Origin: CBCPMX01 sp965120355
GTDB taxonomy: Bacteria; Bacillota; Clostridia; Oscillospirales; Oscillospiraceae
Reading direction: 5' to 3'
Assembly: GCA_965120355.1 (NCBI GenBank)
Contig: CBCPMX010000089.1
Location: forward strand, 1 to 16,108
Length of the DNA: 16,108 nucleotides
This document shows, one piece after another, positions 1-5,716 of the stretch (position 1 is its first letter; each line of letters opens with the position of its first letter). The position numbers and the translations under genes were made by a program. The notes under the pieces were generated by a model. The model did no database searches and had not been told where the DNA came from. It saw nothing but the letters and a program-made list of their open reading frames with translations.

Positions 1-1
1 T

Positions 2-97
2 GAAGAGTGCCCCCGCTACGAGCGTGAGACCAAGACGCCTCGCGCCATGCTGGCACGCTTCGACGCCGTTAAGAAGGCCGCTGCCGCCGCGAAGTAA
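2..97 (+). CDS. C-terminal end of an unidentified protein (partial)
   Basis: An open frame enters from the left edge and stops at TAA 95-97, leaving 31 residues that end in an Ala/Lys-rich tail (KKAAAAAK). The codon use resembles the catabolic genes downstream, with GCC, AAG and CGC common. The tail holds no catalytic motif and I do not recognise the family. A CoA-transferase or other member of the same catabolic pathway would fit the context, but that is only a guess. Strong hairpins follow between positions 111 and 210, so transcription probably ends or is attenuated before the next gene. Reality as a coding end is likely because of the continuous frame and the terminator-like structure after it; function is unknown. 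Confidence 0.55.
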   Translation, partial: EECPRYERETKTPRAMLARFDAVKKAAAAAK

Positions 98-110
98 GTT
101 TTATCTGCAC

Positions 111-175
111 AGCAACGCGGCAAGCTCCTGTCCTGTGCGGCACAGCTGCCCGAACGCTGGCTGAACCGCGTTGCT
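111..175 (+). other. 10-bp inverted repeat enclosing a small hairpin
   Basis: Positions 111-120 (AGCAACGCGG) and 166-175 (CCGCGTTGCT) are exact reverse complements. Between them lies a 5-bp hairpin (133-137 with 141-145). The element sits directly after the stop codon at 97 and before the stronger hairpin at 179-210. It may protect the 3' end of the upstream transcript. No protein-coding frame is evident here. Confidence 0.4.
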
Positions 176-178
176 GAA

Positions 179-210
179 CCTAGACTCCCCGCTGACGCGG
201 GGAGTCTAGG
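179..210 (+). terminator. Perfect 14-bp stem-loop, probable terminator of the upstream gene
   Basis: Positions 179-192 and 197-210 are perfect reverse complements with a TGAC loop (193-196). The 3' side is followed by CGGTGTTTTA, so the U-tract is displaced and short. The structure is strong enough for intrinsic termination, but efficiency is uncertain. It separates the partial upstream gene from the structured leader of the next operon. Confidence 0.6.
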
Positions 211-227
211 CGGTGTTTTACGTCCCC

Positions 228-354
228 GAAAGATCGCCGGACGCGAGTCTGTCCCGCGCCGCCATGCGGCGCAGGTTCGCGTATGTTGATCTTTCTTCCC
301 CCGCATTTCCCTTCGGGTACACCATGCAGAGGCCGGTCCGACGGTCTCTGGTGT
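228..354 (+). promoter_or_regulatory. Highly structured leader upstream of the SDR-led operon
   Basis: Two stacked RNA structures are visible. The first is a nested three-tier stem: 228-235 with 288-295 (8 bp), 241-246 with 277-282 (6 bp), and 256-262 with 266-272 (7 bp, CAT loop). The second is 319-322 with 351-354 plus 327-335 with 342-350, one G-U pair and a 4-base bulge on the left arm. A TATATA-like stretch (357-362) follows, then the ribosome binding site at 380-386. Neither hairpin is followed by a T-run, so a simple terminator is not indicated. I do not recognise any known riboswitch class. It may be a cis-regulatory RNA, a processing site or a repeat-type intergenic element. Confidence 0.45.
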
Positions 355-395
355 GCTATATAAATTCATGAAATTGATCAAAGGAGTTGTTTCCA

Positions 396-1253
396 ATGGC
401 CCATCTGAACCGCAAAATCGGGATTCCCTCTTTCGACCTGACCGGCAAGACCGCCATCATCACCGGCGGCACCCAGGGTCTGGGCTTTGGCATGGCCTGT
501 GCGCTGGCTGCTTACGGCGCCAACGTGGTCATCACCGCCCGCACCGCCTCCAAGGTGGAGGACGCGGTCGCCGACCTGAATGAAAACTATTGCAAAGGCG
601 GTCGTGCCTTCGGCATCCCTGCTGACTCCAGCAAACTGGAAAACATCAAAATGGTCATTGCCAAAACCGTCGAAGAATTTGGCGAGCTGAACATTCTCAT
701 CAACAATGCCGGCATCTCCGGCCCCACCGCTTTGGTTGTCGAAACCCGCGAGGGCCGCAAGGAGTATACCCCCGAGGACTTTGAAAAGGTCATTGCCACC
801 AATCTGACCGGTACCTTCATGTTCTGCCAGGAAGCCGCCCGTCAGATGATCGCCCAGAACGCCACCAACGGCAAAAAAGGCGGCAAGATCATCATTACTG
901 CCTCCGTCGGCGGCTTCATCGGCGGGAAGGGCGTTGTGGGCTATGGCGCCTCCAAGGCCGGCTGCCTGAGCCTGGCCCGGACTCTGGCCAACAACTTTGG
1001 TCGTGAGAATATTACTGTCAACTGCATCTGCCCCGGCTATGTGGTCACACCGCTGAACGAGGAGTTCTTCATCGACAAAGACGGCAATCCTACCGACTAC
1101 TACAAGCAGCAGTCCAAGTCCACCTCCGTGCGCCGTCTGGGCACCATTGAGGAAATTGCCGGGCCGGTACTGGCAATGTGCTCCGACTCCTTCAATTATA
1201 TGACCGGCACGTCCCTGCTGTGTGACGGCGGTCAGTCTATCCCCGCGGAATAA
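396..1253 (+). CDS. Short-chain dehydrogenase/reductase (SDR), 285 aa
   Basis: A classical SDR oxidoreductase expected to interconvert an alcohol and a ketone with a nicotinamide cofactor in the cytoplasm. It shows the Rossmann motif TGGTQGLG (residues 23-30), NNAG (103-106) and the full catalytic set N136, S170, Y183, K187 (YGASK). The C-terminus ends in the family-typical DGG segment. An Arg (R49) after the second strand, where NAD-dependent enzymes usually carry Asp, hints at NADP preference (inference). Start ATG 396 is chosen over the in-frame TTG at 387, because AAAGGAG at 380-386 is 9 bases before it. Overall it resembles the gluconate 5-dehydrogenase/sugar-acid group, but substrate cannot be read from sequence. 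It is the first gene of the catabolic block, 48 bases before the enoyl-CoA hydratase gene. Confidence 0.9.
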   Translation: MAHLNRKIGIPSFDLTGKTAIITGGTQGLGFGMACALAAYGANVVITARTASKVEDAVADLNENYCKGGRAFGIPADSSKLENIKMVIAKTVEEFGELNILINNAGISGPTALVVETREGRKEYTPEDFEKVIATNLTGTFMFCQEAARQMIAQNATNGKKGGKIIITASVGGFIGGKGVVGYGASKAGCLSLARTLANNFGRENITVNCICPGYVVTPLNEEFFIDKDGNPTDYYKQQSKSTSVRRLGTIEEIAGPVLAMCSDSFNYMTGTSLLCDGGQSIPAE

Positions 1254-1301
1254 TCAGCGCCCTACCATCGTTCAATCTTACATAGAAGGAGTCCGATTCC
1301 C

Positions 1302-2219
1302 ATGGAATTTGAAAACATTATTTACACTTTGGACGACGGCATCGCCACCATCAAGTTAAACCGGCCCAAGGCCCTCAATGCCCTGAACAGTGAAATCAAT
1401 CGGGACATTATGGCGGCCATTGAGCAGGTGAAGGCCGATCCCTCCATCCGTGTGCTCATTATGACCGGCTCCGAGCGGGCTTTTGCCGCCGGTGCGGATG
1501 TGAAGGAAATGGCAGAGGCCACTCCCCGCTATGCCCGGGAGTTCTGCGGCCTGGCCATCGAGATCAACAACATTCTCGAGTCCATGCCCATTCCCACCAT
1601 TGCCGCTGTGGGCGGCTTTGCGTTCGGCGGCGGCTGCGAGATGACTCTGGCCTGCGATTTCCGTGTTGGCGGTCCCCGTACCACGCTGTCCTTCCCTGAA
1701 GTGGGTCTTGGTATTATTCCCGGCGCCAATGGCTGCGCCCGTGCCACAGCCATTGTGGGTCCCGCCAAGGCCAAGCAGCTGGTCATGCTCACCGAGATGA
1801 TTCCCGGCAAGCAGGCCTACGACCTGGGGCTGCTGAACTGGCTGGTCACCGGCGACGCCAACCTGGACGAGGCCGCCGCTGAGGCAAAGCGGGCCGCCAA
1901 GAGCGCCAAGCTGTCCGGCGACGAGGCCAAGATTGCCGAGGCGAAAGCCGCCCAAAAGGCTGCCGAAGCCGCTGCTGCCAAGGCAGAGTATGACGCCATC
2001 TATGCCAAGGCTGTGTCCGTAGCCAAGCAGCTGATGACCAAGCCTGGATGCGCCTTGGCCGCTGCAAAAGCCGCCATCAACAAAGCCGCCACCGAAACCA
2101 TCTCCGCTGGTAAGGCCACGGAGACCACGGAGTTCACGCTTCTGTTCGACACTCACGACCAGAAAGAGGGCATGGCGGCTATGATTGAAAAACGGCAGGC
2201 CCTGTTCACCAACAGTTAA
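1302..2219 (+). CDS. Enoyl-CoA hydratase/crotonase with an Ala/Lys/Glu-rich insertion, 305 aa
   Basis: A crotonase-fold enzyme that most likely hydrates/dehydrates short enoyl-CoA and 3-hydroxyacyl-CoA (crotonyl-CoA with 3-hydroxybutyryl-CoA). Family hallmarks are NRPKALNAL (20-28), the oxyanion loop AAGADVKEM (62-70), GGGCEM with E113, and FPEVGLGIIPG with E133. These match the two catalytic glutamates of true hydratases. The usual length is about 260 aa. The extra length comes from residues about 190-235, a helix-forming stretch of Ala, Lys, Glu and Gln placed just before the C-terminal helical region. The C-terminal GMAAMIEKRQALF matches the normal family end, so the protein is not truncated. 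GAAGGAG at 1285-1291 sets ATG 1302. Its neighbour, 3-hydroxybutyryl-CoA dehydrogenase, carries the adjacent pathway step. Confidence 0.9.
   Translation: MEFENIIYTLDDGIATIKLNRPKALNALNSEINRDIMAAIEQVKADPSIRVLIMTGSERAFAAGADVKEMAEATPRYAREFCGLAIEINNILESMPIPTIAAVGGFAFGGGCEMTLACDFRVGGPRTTLSFPEVGLGIIPGANGCARATAIVGPAKAKQLVMLTEMIPGKQAYDLGLLNWLVTGDANLDEAAAEAKRAAKSAKLSGDEAKIAEAKAAQKAAEAAAAKAEYDAIYAKAVSVAKQLMTKPGCALAAAKAAINKAATETISAGKATETTEFTLLFDTHDQKEGMAAMIEKRQALFTNS
2171..2199 (+). repeat. 29-bp direct repeat, copy 1 (inside the hydratase gene 3' end)
   Basis: This segment encodes the MAAMIEKRQ part of the enoyl-CoA hydratase C-terminus. It recurs exactly at 2373-2401, 202 bases downstream, in the intergenic region. 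Flanking bases differ, so the identity is limited to these 29 bases. Confidence 0.95.
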
Positions 2220-2253
2220 AGCGCCTGCATCCCTTGCTTTCAACGCCATGCCC

Positions 2254-2551
2254 GCGGCAAGCCGCGCCTTCGGCGCGTCAATTGGCTGCCCAGCAGCCAA
2301 TTGCACAGGCGGAATTCACTTCCGCCGTCGTGATCAAAACGGGGCCCTGCAAAGGCGCAGCCTTTGTGGGGACATGGCGGCTATGATTGAAAAACGGCAG
2401 GTTATCTGCAGCTCAGGTTCTGCACAGGTACATACACAATTCTGGTCGTCCGCCTTTGGTGCAAAGGGCAGGCCACCGGATCCTTCGCCGCGCCGGAGTG
2501 ACTGCGCGGCAGAAGGCATCTCATCCTACTGTCTTCCCGGTCCTTCGGGAC
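2254..2551 (+). repeat. Cluster of six hairpins between hydratase and dehydrogenase genes
   Basis: The 361-base gap (2220-2580) contains successive inverted repeats: 2263-2268 with 2272-2277 (UUCG-type loop), 2279-2288 with 2294-2303 (perfect 10 bp), 2308-2314 with 2320-2326 (perfect 7 bp), 2345-2350/2351-2356 with 2360-2371 (12 bp, two wobbles), 2482-2493 with 2504-2516 (12 bp, one bulged base), and 2540-2543 with 2548-2551 (exact UUCG tetraloop). None ends in a good T-run. The pattern resembles a composite of REP/MITE-like palindromes or a structured mRNA spacer that may set the ratio of the two gene products. No convincing separate gene is present. Confidence 0.65.
2373..2401 (+). repeat. 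29-bp direct repeat, copy 2 (intergenic remnant of the hydratase 3' end)
   Basis: This is an exact copy of 2171-2199. It lies outside any supported gene, though its reading frame is open and in frame with the dehydrogenase downstream. The normal hydratase C-terminus is in copy 1, so copy 2 looks like the relic, from a lost tandem crotonase gene or a local duplication. Confidence 0.9.
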
Positions 2552-2580
2552 GAAAATACATGAAAAAAGGAGTTTTTCCA

Positions 2581-3432
2581 ATGAACATTCAGACAATTGC
2601 TGTGCTGGGTGCCGGCCAGATGGGCGCCGGCATTGCGCAGATTGCGGCCACCAACGGTTTTAAAGTCATTATGCGGGACATCAAGCAGGAGTTCTGCGAC
2701 AAGGGTGTCAATACCATCAAGTCCGGTCTGGATCGCCAGATCGCCAAGGGCAAGACCACCCAGGAAGCAGCCGACGCCATCCTGGCCAACATCACCACCA
2801 CCGTGGAGCTGGAGGGTGTGGCCTCCGCTGACTTCGTCATTGAGGCTGTCCCCGAGATCATGAGCTTAAAGCAGGATACTTTCCAGCAGCTGGGTGAGAT
2901 CTGCCGGGAGGACGCCATCCTGTGCACCAATACCTCCTCCATGTCCATCACCGAGATCACCAAGAACTGCAAAAACCCCGAGCGCTGCATGGGCATGCAT
3001 TTCTTCAGCCCGGTCTATGCCATGAAGCTGGTGGAAATGATCCGCTCCGACGTCACCTCTGACGCAACGGTTGAAGTCGTTCGTGAAGTCGCCAAGAAGA
3101 TGGGCAAGGTTCCCGTCCTCTGCCAGACCGATACACCGGGCTTCATCGTCAACCGCTGCCTGTTCGCCTTCATGCTGGAGGCAATCCACTGCTACGAGGA
3201 CGGCGTTGCGTCCATCGATGACATCGATACTGCCATTAAGCTGGGCCTGAACCATCCCATGGGTCCCTTTGAGATGATGGATCTGTCCGGACTGGACACC
3301 TTCCCCCATGTCACCGAGATTCTGGAGGGCCTGCCTGTGACCGATTGGAAGTGCCCCGAGTCCGTCCAGAAACTGATCGACCAGGGCAAGTACGGCCGCA
3401 AGACCGGCGAAGGTTGGCATAAATACAACTAA
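2581..3432 (+). CDS. hbd: 3-hydroxybutyryl-CoA dehydrogenase, 283 aa
   Basis: Catalyses NAD(P)-linked interconversion of acetoacetyl-CoA and 3-hydroxybutyryl-CoA, a core butyrate-pathway step in the cytoplasm. The length of 283 aa is that of clostridial Hbd. The Rossmann motif GAGQMGAG is at residues 10-17, with D33 at the end of the second strand, which favours NAD. Expected catalytic residues are present: S119 (NTSS), H140 (HFFSP), E152 and N191 (GFIVNR). The C-terminal GLNHPMGPFEMMDLSGLD signature is intact, as is the GRKTGEGW end. Start ATG 2581 follows AAAAAAGGAG (2563-2572) at 8 bases. The frame stays open upstream to 2185, but that stretch is hairpin-rich spacer and the protein already begins at the normal family N-terminus. 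It partners with the upstream crotonase. Confidence 0.95.
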   Translation: MNIQTIAVLGAGQMGAGIAQIAATNGFKVIMRDIKQEFCDKGVNTIKSGLDRQIAKGKTTQEAADAILANITTTVELEGVASADFVIEAVPEIMSLKQDTFQQLGEICREDAILCTNTSSMSITEITKNCKNPERCMGMHFFSPVYAMKLVEMIRSDVTSDATVEVVREVAKKMGKVPVLCQTDTPGFIVNRCLFAFMLEAIHCYEDGVASIDDIDTAIKLGLNHPMGPFEMMDLSGLDTFPHVTEILEGLPVTDWKCPESVQKLIDQGKYGRKTGEGWHKYN

Positions 3433-3509
3433 ACAGGCGTTTACGCTGGCAATTCCAGTCCCGGCGCTTGCCGCCGGCGGCTTGCAATTATTTTGAAAGG
3501 ATGATTCCA

Positions 3510-4469
3510 ATGAATGTCAAAGACATTAAGACCATCGGCATGTATGGTGCCGGCACTATTGGCGGCGGCTTTGCGGCCTACTTCGCTTTGAAGGGCCTGA
3601 ATGTCAACGTCTATGTGCGTTCTGAGGCCTCCATCGAGCGTGCCAAGCCCAAGATTCAGGGGCCTATCGACTCCTATGTCAAGCTGGGGCTGTGTGAAGA
3701 CGGTCAGAAAATCTGGGACAAGATTAAGATTACCACTGATCCTGCCGAGGCTTTCACCGGCGTCTACTTTGTCCAGGAGAACGGCGCTGAGAATTTGGAG
3801 CAGAAGCATGAGATGGTTGCTGTCATGGAGAAGTACATGCCTGTCGACGGCATCATCGCCTCTTCCTCTTCCGGCACCCCGGTTACGCAGATTGCCTCTG
3901 AAGCACAGCATCCGGAGCGTATCATTGTCGGCCATCCCTTTAATCCCGCCTATCTGCTGCCTCTGATTGAAATCTGTGGCGGTGAGAAAACCTCTCCTGA
4001 GGTCATCGAGCAGGCCCGTGAGTTTTACAAGATGTATGACAAGGCTCCCTGCGTCCTGAAGAAGGAGAAGAACGGCTTCATTGCCAACCGCCTGATGCAC
4101 GCTCTGTGGCGTGAAGAGATTGCCCTGGTCACAGAAGGCGTGTGCTCCATGGCCGACGCAGATGACGCCTGGACCTTTGGCCCTGGTATCCGTCTGGCCG
4201 CTGTTGGCCCTGGCATGAACTATGAGCTGGGCGGCGGTGAACTGGGTATCCGTGGCTGCGGCATCAAGTTCGGCGCTATGACGGACGCCATGTTTGCCAC
4301 CTTGTCCAACATGGATAAGGTCCCCGATACCTGGCCTGACAAGTCTGGCGAGGACATCATCGAGGAGAAAGCCAACATGCCCGACGTCATCGGCCATACC
4401 AATGACGAAATCGCCGCGTTCCGTGACAATTTGATTGTCAACGTGCTGAAAATGCACAAGCGGATGTAA
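3510..4469 (+). CDS. 3-hydroxyacid dehydrogenase of the carnitine dehydrogenase/lambda-crystallin type, 319 aa
   Basis: A second 3-hydroxyacyl-CoA dehydrogenase-fold enzyme, but of the branch acting on free 3-hydroxy acids (L-carnitine dehydrogenase, L-gulonate 3-dehydrogenase). Motifs: GAGTIG (13-18), SSSSGTPV (118-125), GHPFNPAYLLPLIE (141-154) and NGFIANR (188-194). The catalytic set is S119, H142, E154 and N193. The C-terminal GPGIR...GPGMNYELGGGE region replaces the NHPMGP signature of Hbd, which supports a non-CoA substrate. R37-S38 stands where NAD enzymes carry Asp, so NADP use is possible. Start ATG 3510 has AAAGGA 8 bases upstream; ATG 3501 is in frame but overlaps that site. Family members often sit next to BKACE genes, as here. 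The exact substrate is not determinable. Confidence 0.85.
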   Translation: MNVKDIKTIGMYGAGTIGGGFAAYFALKGLNVNVYVRSEASIERAKPKIQGPIDSYVKLGLCEDGQKIWDKIKITTDPAEAFTGVYFVQENGAENLEQKHEMVAVMEKYMPVDGIIASSSSGTPVTQIASEAQHPERIIVGHPFNPAYLLPLIEICGGEKTSPEVIEQAREFYKMYDKAPCVLKKEKNGFIANRLMHALWREEIALVTEGVCSMADADDAWTFGPGIRLAAVGPGMNYELGGGELGIRGCGIKFGAMTDAMFATLSNMDKVPDTWPDKSGEDIIEEKANMPDVIGHTNDEIAAFRDNLIVNVLKMHKRM

Positions 4470-4480
4470 CTTGTCCTTTC

Positions 4481-4515
4481 CCGGCGGGTTTTTACCCGCC
4501 GGCACAGGATTTTTT
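4481..4515 (+). terminator. Hairpin with T-run between dehydrogenase and BKACE genes
   Basis: Positions 4481-4489 and 4494-4502 pair perfectly (9 bp, TTTT loop). A run of six T begins at 4510, after the seven bases CACAGGA. It begins 12 bases after the stop codon. It probably ends or attenuates the upstream transcript, in keeping with the separate promoter found just after it. Confidence 0.65.
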
Positions 4516-4525
4516 GTGCACCCTC

Positions 4526-4553
4526 TTGCATTGTGCGCAATTTGTGATACAAT
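4526..4553 (+). promoter_or_regulatory. Sigma-70 type promoter for the BKACE gene
   Basis: TTGCAT (4526-4531) and TACAAT (4548-4553) are separated by 16 bases. A TGA just before the -10 box gives an extended -10 (TGTGATACAAT). Predicted transcription would start near 4560, about 26 bases before ATG 4586. Confidence 0.65.
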
Positions 4554-4585
4554 TAGTGTAGAAATTATTGAAAGGACTGATTCCC

Positions 4586-5599
4586 ATGGCCAAGACAATT
4601 ATCACCGCCGCTCTGACCGGCGCTGTTACTCCCGCCGGCTATGACATCCCCGAAACTCCTCAGCAGATTGCTGATTGCGCCTATGAATGCTGGAAGGCCG
4701 GCGCTTCTGTCGTCCATCTGCATATGCGCGACGAGAACGGCGCGGGCGTCATGGACCCCGTGAAGTTCTACGAAACCATTAAGGCAATCCGCGCCTACAA
4801 GGACTGCGACGTCATTGTCAACTGCACCTCTTCCGGCGATAACCGCGTTTCCGACGACTCTCCGTACGGCAACGCCATGCGTATGCTGCATCACAAAAAT
4901 GTTCCCGGCATTGAGATGGGCACCTTTGACGCCTCTTCCTTCAACTGGGGCATCCCCGGCGGTGTGTTCCACAACTCCCCCACCATGCTGTCCACCCTGG
5001 GTACCTTGTACCTGGAAAAGGACATCAAGCCCGAGTTCGAGATCTTTGATTTCGGCGCTCTGCGGGCCGTGGGCATCTACTGGAAGAAGGGCTTTGTGAA
5101 GGCTCCTCTGCACTTCCAGTTCTGCCTGGGTGTTGTTGGCGGCATGGACGCCACCCCCAACGATCTGCAGGTTCTGCTGACCGAAATGCACAAGCTCCAG
5201 GCTGAGGGCAAACTGCCGCAGGAGTGCACCTGGTCCGCCTTCGGCATCGGCAAGGGCCACCTGCCCGTCATGTTCGCCGCTCTGGCCAACGAGGGCCACA
5301 TCCGTGTCGGTATGGAAGACAACGTGGTGTACGGCCGCAACCCCGACGGCACCAAGATCATGGCCACCAACCTGATGCTGGTACAGCGGGCTGCCAACGC
5401 TGTCAAAGCCTTTGGCAACGAGGTTGCTACTCCCGCTGAAGCCCGCGAGATGCTGGGCCTGAAGCCTCTGGATCACGAAGCTGTCTGCGCCGCTCTGGAC
5501 GCCGTCAACGTTGCGGATCTGGAAGCTGCCAAGCAGGGCGTGGCCGACGAGTTCGGCGGCCCCTACTTCGCTGCTGCCGGCATGGGCGCTAAGAAGTAA
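4586..5599 (+). CDS. Beta-keto acid cleavage enzyme (BKACE, DUF849 family), 337 aa
   Basis: A zinc-dependent TIM-barrel enzyme that converts a 3-keto acid plus acetyl-CoA into acetoacetate plus a new acyl-CoA. Visible landmarks are ITAALTGAVTP (5-16), HLHMR with zinc ligands H44 and H46, the VNCTSSG strand, and GHIRVGMEDN with R240, zinc ligand E244 and D245. The C-terminal TPAEAREMLGL is family-typical. As I recall the lysine-pathway enzyme Kce, the motif after TGA reads Glu-Thr; here V14 occupies the Glu14 position, and an Asp (D155) sits where Kce has Glu in its VEVYE strand. A non-amino substrate is therefore more likely. AAAGGA (4571-4576) sets ATG 4586 at 9 bases. The adjacent 3-hydroxyacid dehydrogenase would supply the 3-keto acid. 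It ends at a strong terminator. Confidence 0.92.
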   Translation: MAKTIITAALTGAVTPAGYDIPETPQQIADCAYECWKAGASVVHLHMRDENGAGVMDPVKFYETIKAIRAYKDCDVIVNCTSSGDNRVSDDSPYGNAMRMLHHKNVPGIEMGTFDASSFNWGIPGGVFHNSPTMLSTLGTLYLEKDIKPEFEIFDFGALRAVGIYWKKGFVKAPLHFQFCLGVVGGMDATPNDLQVLLTEMHKLQAEGKLPQECTWSAFGIGKGHLPVMFAALANEGHIRVGMEDNVVYGRNPDGTKIMATNLMLVQRAANAVKAFGNEVATPAEAREMLGLKPLDHEAVCAALDAVNVADLEAAKQGVADEFGGPYFAAAGMGAKK

Positions 5600-5622
5600 T
5601 TTTCTTTCAATTGCATACATTG

Positions 5623-5660
5623 ACAGGCGCGATAGAAACTCTATCGCGCCTGTTTCTTTT
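5623..5660 (+). terminator. Intrinsic terminator after the BKACE gene
   Basis: Positions 5623-5636 and 5640-5653 form a perfect 14-bp stem with an AAC loop, followed by TTCTTTT. It starts 24 bases past the stop codon and closes the catabolic block. It also lies downstream of the convergent - strand gene. Confidence 0.9.
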
Positions 5661-5716
5661 ACACATCCTAGTGGATCCATACGGGACGTCCGCGGGCGTT
5701 TCCCGAGCCTGCCATG

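Noticed and set aside
228..354. A known riboswitch or T-box in the operon leader
   Set aside because: No conserved core of any riboswitch I know and no T-box sequence; only the base pairing is supported.
1356..2306. A 316-codon open frame on the - strand opposite the crotonase gene
   Set aside because: It is the shadow of a GC-rich gene. It has Gly/Leu/His-rich composition, no family motif and no ribosome site.
2171..2401. Target-site duplication flanking an insertion sequence
   Set aside because: A 29-base duplication is much longer than usual target duplications, and the DNA between carries no transposase or matching terminal inverted repeats.
2254..2551. A CRISPR array, because of multiple palindromes
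   Set aside because: The palindromes differ in sequence and spacing; there is no repeated unit with regular spacers.
2185..2580. A long N-terminal extension of the Hbd gene, open from 2185
   Set aside because: The frame is open but covers hairpin-rich spacer and a duplicated fragment. The protein from 2581 already begins at the normal family N-terminus and has a strong ribosome site.
4586..5599. Calling the BKACE gene kce of the lysine fermentation pathway
   Set aside because: The Glu expected after TGA in the first strand is Val here, and the partner lysine-pathway genes are absent from the window.
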